Shown: positions 18,572 through 27,921, counted from the stretch's first letter. The stretch is DNA of 64,000 nt from Marinilabiliaceae bacterium ANBcel2 (GCA_029688995.1 JARULA010000002.1:310001-374000); one strand, 5' to 3'. Numbers and translations are program-made. The notes: generated from the letters alone by a model not told the origin.

Positions 18572-19921
18572 ATGAAGGTTCATTTTATTGCTGTTGGCGG
18601 TAGCGCTATGCACAATTTGGCAATTGCTTTAAAGAAAAAAGGTTGGGATGTTTCAGGTTCAGATGACCATTTTTTTGAACCAAGCAAATCGCGGTTGGCC
18701 AAATATAATTTGTTGCCATGTCAGGAGGGCTGGTTTCCTGAAAAGATAACGAATAAAATTGATGCTGTAATATTGGGTATGCATGCTAAAAAGGATAATC
18801 CTGAATTGATTGCTGCACTGCATATGGGGTTAAAGATTTATTCTTATCCCCAATTTTTGTATGAATGTACAAAGAGTAAAACCAGAGTTGTTGTAGGTGG
18901 TAGTCATGGAAAAACAACAGTAACATCAATGATTATGCATGTTTTAAAGCATAATGGAATCGATTTTGATTATATGGCAGGAGCTCTCTTAAAGGGTTTT
19001 GATACTATGGTACGACTCTCTGAATCCTCACAGATCGCTATTTTTGAGGGTGATGAGTATTTATCTTCTCCTTTGGATAGCAGACCAAAATTTTTGTGGT
19101 ATAAACCTCATATTTCTGTTGTTACCGGGATAGCCTGGGATCATGTAAATGTTTTTCCTACAAAGGATATCTATAATTATCAGTTCAAACTTTTTATTAA
19201 TTCTGTACCTGATAATGGTACAATATTCTATTATAGCGGAGATACAACAGTGCAGGATTTAATCTCTCATTATGATGGCAAGGCTAAGACAGTTGAATAT
19301 TCAGGTTTTGACTTTTATTTAAGTAATGGAGTTGTTTTTGTTAAGGTGAGCGATAAAGCCTATCCTCTCCCTTTTTTTGGGGATCACAATATTGAAAATC
19401 TTGCTGCTGCCTATAAAGTATGTAAGCTACTTGGTATTGGTGAGGAGCAGTTTTTCGCTGCAATTAAAACATTTGAAGGAGCCATGCGTCGCTTGCAGGT
19501 TATTAAGGAGAATAAGCATGGGGCGCTTTTTTTTGATTTTGCTCATGCTCCATCTAAGGTTAAGGCTGCTGTTACCGCTGTTAAAGGGAGATACCCCGAT
19601 CGTAAACTTACAGCCTTTCTTGAATTACATACATATAGCAGTTTAACAGCATCTTTTTTAAAAGAGTATAGGGGAGCTGTTAAAAAAGGTGATTCAGTAA
19701 TAATATTTTACAGTCCGGATGTTATTAAAAGCAAAAATTTACCCCCTTTATCTGTTGATTATGTTGCAGACTGTTTTGATATACCCGTAGAGAATGTTTG
19801 TACTAATGCAGAATTCTTGCGTAAAATATTATTGAGTGTTGATATAAAGAAGGAAAACCTGCTGGTTATGAGCTCGGGGAATGTTGGCGGAGTGAAAATT
19901 GAGGAGCTGTTTAGGGATTAA
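18572..19921 (+). CDS. mpl: UDP-N-acetylmuramate:L-alanyl-gamma-D-glutamyl-meso-diaminopimelate ligase
   Basis: A 449-residue Mur ligase of the Mpl type, which joins a recycled murein tripeptide to UDP-MurNAc in the cytoplasm. It has the N-terminal Rossmann FIAVGGSAMHNLA, the ATP loop GGSHGKTTVTSM, the central FEGDEYLSSPLDSRPKF characteristic of Mpl, and GIAWDHVNVFPT. These separate it from MurC. The reading frame can be extended one codon to a TTG, but ATG 18572 is the likely start. Mpl implies a diaminopimelate-containing wall. It ends at a symmetrical hairpin shared with the convergent CoA-transferase gene. Confidence 0.92.
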   Translation: MKVHFIAVGGSAMHNLAIALKKKGWDVSGSDDHFFEPSKSRLAKYNLLPCQEGWFPEKITNKIDAVILGMHAKKDNPELIAALHMGLKIYSYPQFLYECTKSKTRVVVGGSHGKTTVTSMIMHVLKHNGIDFDYMAGALLKGFDTMVRLSESSQIAIFEGDEYLSSPLDSRPKFLWYKPHISVVTGIAWDHVNVFPTKDIYNYQFKLFINSVPDNGTIFYYSGDTTVQDLISHYDGKAKTVEYSGFDFYLSNGVVFVKVSDKAYPLPFFGDHNIENLAAAYKVCKLLGIGEEQFFAAIKTFEGAMRRLQVIKENKHGALFFDFAHAPSKVKAAVTAVKGRYPDRKLTAFLELHTYSSLTASFLKEYRGAVKKGDSVIIFYSPDVIKSKNLPPLSVDYVADCFDIPVENVCTNAEFLRKILLSVDIKKENLLVMSSGNVGGVKIEELFRD

Positions 19922-19956
19922 GAAAAGAGCTCCTCAATTTAAGCAGCTCTTTTCTT
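19920..19956. terminator. Bidirectional terminator-like hairpin between mpl and the CoA-transferase gene
   Basis: Perfect 11-bp inverted repeat (AAGAAAAGAGC / GCTCTTTTCTT) with a 15-base loop, overlapping the mpl stop codon and ending nine bases before the stop of the convergent gene. Each arm supplies a T-rich end to one strand. Structure is seen directly; function is inferred. Confidence 0.7.
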
Positions 19957-19964
19957 AGTGAGAT

Positions 19965-21281
19965 CTATTTTTTTGCTCTTTTTTGAGAGACAAAGTGAAA
20001 ATGGGATCCATATCTTTTGTGAGCAGCTTCCTCAAGAGCTTCACGATGATCGGGGTGAGCTATTGAGATGATAAGTCGAGCCCGCTCCTGTAGTGATTTA
20101 CCATAAAGATTAACTTTACCATGTTCGGTAACAAGCCAGTGCATATTGGATCTTGTGGTAACTACTCCTGAACCTTCTATAAGGGTCGGACTTATTTTTG
20201 AAAGTCCTTTTGAAGTTATCGACGGCATTGCGATAATTGGCTTTCCGCCTTTTGAGTGACCTGCTCCTCTAATAAAGTCTATTTGTCCGCCAACACCTGA
20301 ATAGTGAGTGCAACCTATAGAATCAGCACATACCTGTCCGGTTATATCTACAGCAAGAGCTGAATTGATAGCTGTAACTTTATCATTTTTTCTTATTATA
20401 TCAACACTGTTTGTATGTTTAACATCCATCATTGCAACCATAGGGTTGTCATCGATAAAGTCATACAAATCCTGCGATCCCATTAAAAACGATGCTACAA
20501 TTTTACCTTTGTCTATCTGTTTTCTTTTACCTGTTACAACACCCTTATCTATCAAAGGTAGAAGTCCGTCTGAAAACATTTCTGTATGAATACCCAAATC
20601 TTTGTGGTTTCCAAGTTCTGCTAATACTGCATTAGGAATACCTCCAATACCCATTTGCAAGCAGGCACCATCTTCAACCAGTTCAGCTACATTATGTCCA
20701 ATTGCTTTTTCGATATCTGATAATGGCGCATTATGGTGAATATATAATTGTTCGTCATGCTCAACAAACATATCTATTTCACTTATTGGTAGCTGAGCAT
20801 CTCCCCATGCCCTGGGCACATTTTTATTAACCTGTGCAATAACAGTGTCGGCGTTTTGTATTGCCGCTAAACTTGCATCAACTGATGTTCCAAGAGAGAC
20901 ATAACCATGTTTGTCAGGTGGAGAAACCTGTACCATTGCAACATTAACTTTCAAATAACCTTCTCTTATCAGCTTTTGTGTCTCGCTTAGGAATACCGGA
21001 ATATAATCGGCATATCCTGCTTGTGTAGCTTTACGAACATTACCACCTACAAAAAAAGATTCTAGCTGAAATACTCCTTCAAACTCTGCTTCGGCATAAG
21101 GAGCGGGACCTTCTGTGTGGATGTGCTGAATGGTAACATCTTCAATCTCTTTATTACGTCCTCTTTCTATCATAGCTCTAATTAGAGCATGCGGAGTTAC
21201 GGCAACACTACTTAGGTGTACCCTGTCTCCCGATTTAATCACTTTAACTGCCTCTTCGGCTGTAACTGCTTTGTAACCCAT
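19965..21281 (-). CDS. Acetyl-CoA hydrolase/transferase family protein (4-hydroxybutyrate or butyrate CoA-transferase type)
   Basis: A 438-residue family I CoA-transferase. The CoA-binding GIGGIPNAVLAELG and the catalytic glutamate E234 in IHTEMFSDG match 4-hydroxybutyrate and butyryl-CoA:acetate CoA-transferases, which move CoA between short acids through a glutamyl-CoA intermediate. Substrate preference cannot be read from sequence; a role in acetate or C4-acid fermentation fits, and the semialdehyde dehydrogenase at 5260 would be a possible partner. It is a single gene with its own candidate promoter (21356-21363), convergent with mpl. Confidence 0.88.
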   Translation of the reverse strand: MGYKAVTAEEAVKVIKSGDRVHLSSVAVTPHALIRAMIERGRNKEIEDVTIQHIHTEGPAPYAEAEFEGVFQLESFFVGGNVRKATQAGYADYIPVFLSETQKLIREGYLKVNVAMVQVSPPDKHGYVSLGTSVDASLAAIQNADTVIAQVNKNVPRAWGDAQLPISEIDMFVEHDEQLYIHHNAPLSDIEKAIGHNVAELVEDGACLQMGIGGIPNAVLAELGNHKDLGIHTEMFSDGLLPLIDKGVVTGKRKQIDKGKIVASFLMGSQDLYDFIDDNPMVAMMDVKHTNSVDIIRKNDKVTAINSALAVDITGQVCADSIGCTHYSGVGGQIDFIRGAGHSKGGKPIIAMPSITSKGLSKISPTLIEGSGVVTTRSNMHWLVTEHGKVNLYGKSLQERARLIISIAHPDHREALEEAAHKRYGSHFHFVSQKRAKK

Positions 21282-21355
21282 TAGTTTAACAATTTTATTA
21301 TTGTATTTTTATTAATAATTTTTTGGTTTTTATGTACGGTTGAATTTTGACGCTG

Positions 21356-21363
21356 CAAAACTA
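21356..21363 (-). promoter_or_regulatory. Candidate -7 promoter element for the CoA-transferase gene
   Basis: On the minus strand TAGTTTTG followed by C, an exact match to TAnnTTTG, 75 bp before the ATG at 21281. It lies in the divergent gap with pdxH. Confidence 0.5.
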
Positions 21364-21478
21364 CAATTTTATCTTTACTTTTCATTCTCTTTATAATCTG
21401 TTTCATATCATGTTTTTATAAAAGCAAAAAAACTTTTTTGCAGAGGATATTGTTTATTTATTAACAAAATTATTGTCT

Positions 21479-22117
21479 ATGGATTATGAAAATAGTCGTG
21501 AAGAGTATTCAAAATATGATCTTAAAATTAGTCAGTTAGCAGACAATCCTTTGGTTCAGCTTGAAAAATGGGTTAAAGAAGCTGTTGAAGCCGGTCAGAC
21601 AGAACCATTTTCAATGGTTCTGTCAACTGTTAATAAATATGATGCTCCGCGTTCAAGGGTAGTTTTAATGAAAAGTCTTGATAAAAACGGGATTACCTTT
21701 TTCACCAATTATTATAGTGATAAAGGAGTTGAGCTACAAAACAACTCCTCTGCAGCACTTTTGTTTTTTTGGCCTTTGCTTGAACGCCAGGTGCGTATCG
21801 AAGCAAATGTGGAGAAATTGCCGGTAAAGGAGTCAAATCAATATTTTTATTCACGACCTTTTGAGAGTCAGGTTGGAGCAGTTGTTTCTCCGCAAAGCAG
21901 GATTATCAGCTCTGTGGAGTCTTTAGAGATAGATTATAAAAGAGAGGTTGAGCGATTAAGGAAAAAAGGGGTTTCAAGACCCAACAACTGGGGTGGATAC
22001 CTTACAATTCCCTTTTATTTTGAGTTTTGGCAGGGACGCCCCGGACGTTTGCATCGACGCTATGCCTATAGTTTAGATAATAAAAAAGAGTGGATTATTA
22101 ACACCCTTGCACCTTGA
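21479..22117 (+). CDS. pdxH: Pyridoxamine/pyridoxine 5'-phosphate oxidase
   Basis: A 212-residue FMN enzyme that oxidises pyridoxamine or pyridoxine phosphate to pyridoxal phosphate with oxygen. Signatures are intact: SRVVLMKSLDKNGITFFTNY in the FMN site, RPFESQVGAVVSPQS, and the C-terminal FWQGRPGRLHRR. The start is ATG 21479; a TTG two codons upstream is in frame. The gene ends two bases before the convergent ABC ATPase gene. It implies some oxygen use or tolerance. Confidence 0.96.
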   Translation: MDYENSREEYSKYDLKISQLADNPLVQLEKWVKEAVEAGQTEPFSMVLSTVNKYDAPRSRVVLMKSLDKNGITFFTNYYSDKGVELQNNSSAALLFFWPLLERQVRIEANVEKLPVKESNQYFYSRPFESQVGAVVSPQSRIISSVESLEIDYKREVERLRKKGVSRPNNWGGYLTIPFYFEFWQGRPGRLHRRYAYSLDNKKEWIINTLAP

Positions 22118-22119
22118 TA

Positions 22120-23040
22120 TTATTCATTATTATCTGCTGTTAGTTTATGAAAAATATCTTCTAGTGAGTGCTCTTTTTTATTCATCCCTGTTATAATGAG
22201 ATTGTGTTCAACGGCAAATTTGAAAAGTTTTTCGCGGGGATCAACATTTGTAAAAGAACTTATTATCCACTTATTGTCTTCATTTAATGTTGCATTTTCA
22301 ACACCTTCTATTTTTAACAGCTCTTTTTGTTGAGGATTTTTGTTGAACTCAACCTCTATTTGTCCACCTCCCTCTTTAAGGGTTGACTCTATATTTTCGG
22401 TTAATTCGTTTGCTATTATAGCTCCTTTATCTATAATGATAACCCTTTCGCATATAGCTTTAACCTCCTGCATTATATGAGTTGAAAGAAGTATGGTTTT
22501 GTGTTTTCCCAGCTCTTTAATCAATTTTCTTATACCTATAATTTGATTAGGATCTAGTCCTGTTGTTGGCTCATCAAGAATTAACACTTCGGGATCGGGC
22601 AGGAGTGCCTGTGCTAAGCCTACTCTCTGTTTAAAACCTTTTGAAAGTTTTCCTATTTTTTTATGGCGTTCAGGTGTTAATCCGGTTATATCAATAAGTT
22701 CTTCAATACGTTTATTGATGTTTTTAAGATTGTATAAACTGCCTGTGAATTTAAGGTATTCAGTAATATACATATCATTGTAGAGAGGGTTGTGTTCAGG
22801 CAGGTATCCTGTTTTTAATTTAAAATTGGTACTATTTTTAGTTATATCTAGATTACATACCGAGATCTCTCCTTTTGACGCAGGTAAATACCCTGTGATG
22901 ATTTTCATCATAGTGGATTTTCCAGCCCCGTTTGGTCCCAAAAATCCTACCACTTCACCTGGTGCAACATCAAATGAGACATTGTTTAATGCTTGTTGTC
23001 TTCCGTAAAAACGTGTTACTTTGGATGCGGATATTGACAT
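22120..23040 (-). CDS. gldA: ABC transporter ATPase, GldA-like
   Basis: A 306-residue ABC ATPase: Walker A GPNGAGKST, signature LSKGFKQRVGLAQ, Walker B VLILDEPTTGLD, and the H-loop STH. The N-terminal half closely resembles GldA, the gliding-associated ATPase, including GYLPEHNPLYNDMYITEYL. In gliding Flavobacteria GldA works with GldF/GldG; those genes are absent here, and homologues occur in non-gliding Bacteroidota, so motility is not implied. An extra C-terminal domain (about 220-306) follows the ATPase. It is divergent from ispG. Confidence 0.85.
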   Translation of the reverse strand: MSISASKVTRFYGRQQALNNVSFDVAPGEVVGFLGPNGAGKSTMMKIITGYLPASKGEISVCNLDITKNSTNFKLKTGYLPEHNPLYNDMYITEYLKFTGSLYNLKNINKRIEELIDITGLTPERHKKIGKLSKGFKQRVGLAQALLPDPEVLILDEPTTGLDPNQIIGIRKLIKELGKHKTILLSTHIMQEVKAICERVIIIDKGAIIANELTENIESTLKEGGGQIEVEFNKNPQQKELLKIEGVENATLNEDNKWIISSFTNVDPREKLFKFAVEHNLIITGMNKKEHSLEDIFHKLTADNNE

Positions 23041-23106
23041 TTTATATTTTTTTGTGGCATAAAGTTATTAATTTTCGCACATTAGAACATAAATTCTTCC
23101 TATAAG

Positions 23107-25005
23107 ATGATTATGGAAAAGATAGATAAAAGCAGACTCCCATTGTATTGTAACTCTTTGTTTCAATTTTCGCGAAATAGAGTTGTTGATGTTGTCGTGG
23201 GAAATATTTTGATTGGCGGTTATAATCCTGTAAGAATTCAGACAATGACTACCAGCTCAACTATGGATATTGAAGCCACCTCTCAACAGATTGTTGACTG
23301 TATTAAAGCTGGAGCCGAATTGGTACGTGTTACGGCACAGGGAGAGAAAGAGGCTTATGCGTTAGCTGATATTAAAGAGAGAGTAGAACAGTTGGGCTAT
23401 ACTATCCCCCTAGTTGCCGATATCCATTTTAATCCAAAAGTTGCTTTTGTTGCTGCAGGTATTGTTGATAAGGTGAGAATTAATCCTGGCAATTTTGCCG
23501 ATGGGGCAAAAAATTTTAAAGAGGTAACAGAGGATCAATATAATCGTGGAGCAGAAGTGATAAGAGAAAAGTTTATCCCATTTTTAAAAGAGTGTAAAAA
23601 GAATAACACCTCTATTCGTCTGGGAGTTAATCATGGAAGTTTATCCGATCGTATTATGTCAAAGTATGGTGATACCCCAGACGGTATGGCTGAGTCATGT
23701 ATGGAGTATCTGCGTATTTGTAAAGAAGAGGGGTTTAGTAATGTTGTTATAAGTATAAAATCAAGTAATACTCGTATAATGGTTCACACTGTACGACTGC
23801 TAAATGCTTTAATGAAAAGTGAGCAGATTAGGTTTCCTTTGCATTTGGGTGTAACCGAGGCAGGAGCCGGAGAGGATGGCAGAATTAAATCGGCCGTTGG
23901 TATTGGCGCCTTAATGAGTGATGGTATTGGAGATACAATTCGAGTCTCTTTAACCGAATCTCCTGAAAATGAGATGCCTGTTGCCCGACAGTTAAAGGAG
24001 CATATTGAAGATATTTCCTGTAGTAGTACATCCGCAGAAGAGGAAGATGCAGCTCTTTTTAGTCCGTTTGATTATCAAAAGCGACTAACTACATGTACAG
24101 GAATGTTTGGTGGGGATACCTCCGCTGCAGTTGTTCTTGATTTAAGAGGCAGAGAGTGTAAACAGACTATTAGCAATGATCTTGTACCCGATGCTGTGAT
24201 TATTGACTCCTATGATAAGAATACTATATCTTCTTATAAAAATAGTAAAAAGATAGTTCCTGCAGAACTTCTTGATTATTTTTATTCTGAAAAAGATTCT
24301 GTTACTCCTCTCTACAAGCAGGAGAGTATTTGCAGTTCACAAGCTGGGGAAAAAGTTGTTGAGGTTAATTGTGAAAATGTTGATTCCAAGCTTCTTGAAT
24401 TTTTAAAAAGGGATTTGGATACTGTTATATTACTTAGCAGCTCTAACAGTAATAAACTTGCAGCATTTCGATCATTTTTTTTAAAATTGTTAAACAATAG
24501 ATTGCCTCATCCTGTGATCATTTCTGCTAAATATAATACTTTTAATATAGATGAGGTGGCAGTGAAAGCTGCTGTTGATTTAGGCGGACTTTTTATTGAC
24601 GGTTTTGGAGATGGTTTGTCAATTGCTCACAAGGGTGACGAACTATCTCGATTGTGTAGTCTTCATTTTGGGATATTGCAGGCTTCAAGAGTAAGGTTTT
24701 CTAAAACTGAATATATCTCCTGTCCAGGGTGTGGGCGCACTCTTTTTGATTTGGAGAGTACACTTAAAGAAGTGCAAAAACGCACCTCACATTTGAAGGG
24801 ATTGAAGATTGCGGTTATGGGGTGTATAGTTAATGGAATAGGAGAAATGGCTGATGCTGATTATGGATATGTTGGTGCAGGTCGAAGCAAAATTTCACTT
24901 TTTAAAAACAGAAAGTTGGTCAAAAAGAATATTCCTGAAAAAGAGGCGGTAGATAGTTTAGTTGAGTTGTTGAAGGAGAATGGAGATTGGGTTAATCCTT
25001 TATGA
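23107..25005 (+). CDS. ispG: 4-hydroxy-3-methylbut-2-enyl diphosphate synthase, long three-domain form
   Basis: A 632-residue IspG (GcpE) that makes HMBPP in the MEP isoprenoid pathway using a [4Fe-4S] cluster. The N-terminal TIM barrel (about 15-300) has PVRIQTMTTSSTMD and VADIHFNPKVA. The C-terminal cluster domain carries C539, C542 (CPGCG) and C573 (GCIVNGIGEMAD). Between them sits an extra domain of about 200 residues, found in plant and Bacteroidota/Chlamydia-type enzymes and missing from the roughly 370-residue E. coli form. The insert appears to be a second, non-catalytic barrel. IspD of the same pathway is at 51927. Confidence 0.97.
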   Translation: MIMEKIDKSRLPLYCNSLFQFSRNRVVDVVVGNILIGGYNPVRIQTMTTSSTMDIEATSQQIVDCIKAGAELVRVTAQGEKEAYALADIKERVEQLGYTIPLVADIHFNPKVAFVAAGIVDKVRINPGNFADGAKNFKEVTEDQYNRGAEVIREKFIPFLKECKKNNTSIRLGVNHGSLSDRIMSKYGDTPDGMAESCMEYLRICKEEGFSNVVISIKSSNTRIMVHTVRLLNALMKSEQIRFPLHLGVTEAGAGEDGRIKSAVGIGALMSDGIGDTIRVSLTESPENEMPVARQLKEHIEDISCSSTSAEEEDAALFSPFDYQKRLTTCTGMFGGDTSAAVVLDLRGRECKQTISNDLVPDAVIIDSYDKNTISSYKNSKKIVPAELLDYFYSEKDSVTPLYKQESICSSQAGEKVVEVNCENVDSKLLEFLKRDLDTVILLSSSNSNKLAAFRSFFLKLLNNRLPHPVIISAKYNTFNIDEVAVKAAVDLGGLFIDGFGDGLSIAHKGDELSRLCSLHFGILQASRVRFSKTEYISCPGCGRTLFDLESTLKEVQKRTSHLKGLKIAVMGCIVNGIGEMADADYGYVGAGRSKISLFKNRKLVKKNIPEKEAVDSLVELLKENGDWVNPL

Positions 25006-25143
25006 TGTGACGTTCGTCAAAAAAAAATGCATTGTGGTGGAAATCAGTCTTTTGATTTTGCGTCTCAACTCTTCTTTCCCTAAATTGTAATTAAATAAGG
25101 TGGCTTTTGTTAAGTAGTTGATCTCTCTTATATTACTTTTATT

Positions 25144-25911
25144 ATGCGTTTATTTTTAATGGTTGTCGGTTTTTTTCTCTTTTCTAATATTATAGGGCAG
25201 ATTGAGATTGACGGAACGTTTCAGGGAGAAAATTTATATGTTAATAATCCTTTTGCTCCCTCGGCAGTAGGGTTTTGTGTCTATGAGGTTACAGTTAATG
25301 GTGCTACTACAAGCGATGAGATCCATTCAAGCGCTTTTGAAATTGATCTGTCGAGGTATGGATTTAGGCGTGGGGATCCTGTAAAAGTGAGGATCTTTCA
25401 TAAAGAGAACTGTATGCCCGAAGTTATTAACCCAGAAGTATTGAATGCCAGTGCAACATTTAGAATTACCAGCTTGTCGGTTGATGATTCAGTTATTGAG
25501 TGGACTACCACTAATGAGTCGGGATCATTACCTTTTGTTGTGGAGCAGTTTAGATGGAATAAGTGGGTTGAGGTAGCCCGTGTTGATGGGGAGGGTGTAG
25601 CAGGAGAACATTACTATTCAGCAACTGTAAGAATGCATTCCGGAGAGAATAGGTTTAGAATAAGACAGCAGGATTCAAATAATAACAGAAGGTATTCCTC
25701 TGAGGTAGTTTATAAAAGTTCAAAAAGAGCTGTTGATTATCAGGTAGTAGATAGTGTGGTTCTTTTTACTTCACCAACCATGTATGAACTTTATGATCCC
25801 TTTGGTCGCATTGTTATGCGTGGATATGGAGAGTCACTTCCTTTAACAGATCTTGATAAAGAGAGCTACTATTTGAATTATGATAATATTATGAGCCAGT
25901 TCTCTTTATAA
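25144..25911 (+). CDS. Conserved Bacteroidota secreted protein with type-IX-secretion-like C-terminal tail
   Basis: A 255-residue exported protein of unknown function. Residues 1-19 form a signal peptide ending near IIGQ. The body (about 20-190) is beta-rich and contains IDGTFQGENLYVNNPFA, an opening I recognise from a family widespread in Flavobacteriia and relatives. The last 45 residues (MYELYDPFGRIVMRGYGESL and following, ending YYLNYDN) resemble a type A sorting domain for type IX secretion, although the family may use it differently. It stands alone between ispG and parA. No enzyme motif was seen. Confidence 0.75.
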   Translation: MRLFLMVVGFFLFSNIIGQIEIDGTFQGENLYVNNPFAPSAVGFCVYEVTVNGATTSDEIHSSAFEIDLSRYGFRRGDPVKVRIFHKENCMPEVINPEVLNASATFRITSLSVDDSVIEWTTTNESGSLPFVVEQFRWNKWVEVARVDGEGVAGEHYYSATVRMHSGENRFRIRQQDSNNNRRYSSEVVYKSSKRAVDYQVVDSVVLFTSPTMYELYDPFGRIVMRGYGESLPLTDLDKESYYLNYDNIMSQFSL

Positions 25912-25942
25912 TACCTGTTTTTGGCTGTATTGGTTGTCTATG

Positions 25943-25965
25943 TTAACTCCTTTTTAGAGAGTTAA
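25943..25965 (+). terminator. Weak hairpin after the secreted-protein gene
   Basis: TTAACTC / GAGTTAA arms with a nine-base loop, 31 bp after the stop codon, followed by an AT-rich stretch but no clean T-tract. It could be a weak terminator or an operator. Low confidence. Confidence 0.3.
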
Positions 25966-26122
25966 AATTTATTACTCTTTTATAATACGATTCCCTTTTC
26001 TCGTTGGTAATGTTCATTTATTGATTTTTAATAAGTGTGATGAATCAACGTTTTGAGCTCCTTTTTGATATATTTACATTAGAATAAAGTGTGAATAATT
26101 TCTGTTTATTTTAATAAAAGTT

Positions 26123-26130
26123 TAACTTTG
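26123..26130 (+). promoter_or_regulatory. Candidate -7 promoter element for the parA operon
   Basis: TAACTTTG matches TAnnTTTG, 55 bp before the parA ATG at 26185. Its position argues against starting parA translation further upstream. Confidence 0.5.
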
Positions 26131-26184
26131 GCTTTCGTCAAAAAACTTCTTATTTTGACTTTTGAATTAAATAAATTGTTGATT

Positions 26185-26988
26185 ATGGCAAAAGTAATTG
26201 CACTGGCAAATCAAAAAGGAGGAGTAGGAAAAACCACTACAGCAATAAATCTGGCTGCGAGTTTGGCCGTGTTGGAGTATGATGTTTTGGTTATAGATGC
26301 AGATCCGCAGGCTAATGCTACTTCTGGATTAGGTTTTGATATTCATAAAATTGAAAACAGTATTTATGAATGCATTGTGGATGAGGTTGAGACTGATAAG
26401 GCTGTGTTAAAGGCTGATATAGAGCATCTTTACCTGTTACCCTCACATATTGATTTGGTTGGGGCTGAGATTGAGATGCTTAATATGCCTGACAGGGAGT
26501 TTGTTTTAAAAAATGTTCTCGATAAGGTTAGGAATAGTTATGATTTTATTTTAATTGATTGCTCTCCATCTCTTGGATTAATAACAGTTAATGCTTTAAC
26601 TGCTGCTGATTCAGTAATAATCCCTGTTCAATGTGAGTATTTTGCTCTTGAAGGTTTGGGAAAATTGCTTAATACCATTAAAATAATTCAGAACAGATTA
26701 AACACTGATCTTGAAATTGAAGGGTTTTTGTTAACAATGTATGATTCCAGACTTCGCCTGTCTAATCAGGTAGTAGATGAGGTGAAAACACATTTTCAGG
26801 ATATGGTTTTTGAAACTTTGATTACTCGTAACATTAAGCTTAGTGAAGCTCCCAGTTACGGAAAGGCCGTTGTGATGTATGATGCCGCTTCTAAAGGAGC
26901 TACTAATTATCTTAACCTTGCCAGAGAACTTCTTCAAAAGAATAATATGACAAAAATGGATAATAAGGATAAAATCATTACTAATTAA
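26185..26988 (+). CDS. parA: Chromosome-partitioning ATPase ParA (Soj family)
   Basis: A 267-residue ParA/MinD-fold ATPase that partitions replicated chromosome origins together with ParB. The deviant Walker A KGGVGKTTT with its signature lysine is at residues 10-18; later come DADPQANATSG and the Walker B FILIDCSPSLG. The frame is open further upstream, but the residues there are not ParA-like and overlap a promoter match, so ATG 26185 (MAKVIALANQKGG) was chosen. It is followed 20 bp later by parB and then by two envelope genes. Confidence 0.96.
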   Translation: MAKVIALANQKGGVGKTTTAINLAASLAVLEYDVLVIDADPQANATSGLGFDIHKIENSIYECIVDEVETDKAVLKADIEHLYLLPSHIDLVGAEIEMLNMPDREFVLKNVLDKVRNSYDFILIDCSPSLGLITVNALTAADSVIIPVQCEYFALEGLGKLLNTIKIIQNRLNTDLEIEGFLLTMYDSRLRLSNQVVDEVKTHFQDMVFETLITRNIKLSEAPSYGKAVVMYDAASKGATNYLNLARELLQKNNMTKMDNKDKIITN

Positions 26989-27008
26989 TTTGTTTACTTA
27001 ACCATACA

Positions 27009-27893
27009 ATGGCAAAAAAGAAAGCTGCATTAGGCAGAGGACTGGGCGCTTTGATTGAAAATACCGGGGAGGTTTCTCATAACAAACCTGCCTCTTCTAT
27101 CATTGAGATAGATATTAGTAAAATAGAGGTTAACCCCTGGCAACCCCGATCAACTTTTGATGAAGAGAGAATGTCCGAGCTGGCACAGTCCATAAAGACA
27201 CTTGGTATAGTTCAGCCTCTAACTTTAAGGAAAACCGGAGGAGAACAGTATCAGATAATTGCGGGTGAGCGCAGGTATCGTGCTGCGAAATTGGCAGGAT
27301 TAAAAAAGGTGCCTGCCTATGTGCGTGAAGCTGCCGATGATACGATGCTTGAGATGGCGCTGGTTGAAAATATTCAGCGTGAAGACCTCGATGCTATTGA
27401 AGTTGCGATTAGTTATCAAAGACTTATAGATGAGTGTAACCTTACTCAAGAAAGCCTTTCCGAGAAGGTTGGTAAAAAGAGATCGACTATTGCTAATTAC
27501 TTGAGATTGTTAAGATTGCCGGCCGAGATACAATTAGGGTTGCGAGAACGAAAAATTACGATGGGGCATGCCAGAGCTATTATAAATGTTGAGGATCCCG
27601 ATAAGCAGATTGCTATTTTTGAGGAGATATTAAAACATGATCTGTCAGTAAGAAAGGTAGAGGAACTTGTTCGTAAAATTGATGATGATAGTAAAAAGAG
27701 AAATGAGAGTGATACCCCGCAACAAAATAAGCAGGAGTATAATCAATTAAAAGATCAGCTCTCAGGGTTTTTTAAGACTAAAGTTCAGTTTACACGCAAT
27801 GATAAAGGAAAGGGGAAAATTGTTATCCCTTTTAAATCGGATGAAGAGCTTGAGAAAATTATTTCTGTTTTGGATGATAGTGCAAAATCCTGA
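27009..27893 (+). CDS. parB: Chromosome-partitioning protein ParB (Spo0J)
   Basis: A 294-residue DNA-binding CTPase that loads at parS sites and recruits ParA and SMC. The N-terminal nuclease-like/CTPase domain contains the GERRYRAAKLAG motif and VENIQREDLDAIE. The central helix-turn-helix runs through LTQESLSEKVGKKRSTIANY. A lysine-rich linker and short C-terminal dimerisation domain complete it. Length is normal. No convincing parS palindrome was found in this window. Confidence 0.97.
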   Translation: MAKKKAALGRGLGALIENTGEVSHNKPASSIIEIDISKIEVNPWQPRSTFDEERMSELAQSIKTLGIVQPLTLRKTGGEQYQIIAGERRYRAAKLAGLKKVPAYVREAADDTMLEMALVENIQREDLDAIEVAISYQRLIDECNLTQESLSEKVGKKRSTIANYLRLLRLPAEIQLGLRERKITMGHARAIINVEDPDKQIAIFEEILKHDLSVRKVEELVRKIDDDSKKRNESDTPQQNKQEYNQLKDQLSGFFKTKVQFTRNDKGKGKIVIPFKSDEELEKIISVLDDSAKS

Positions 27894-27921
27894 ATTTGCC
27901 GGAAATTTATAAATTGAGCAG

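Noticed and set aside
26128-26184. Upstream extension of parA by 19 codons
   Set aside because: The extra residues are not ParA-like and the segment overlaps a promoter match; ATG 26185 gives the normal ParA N-terminus.
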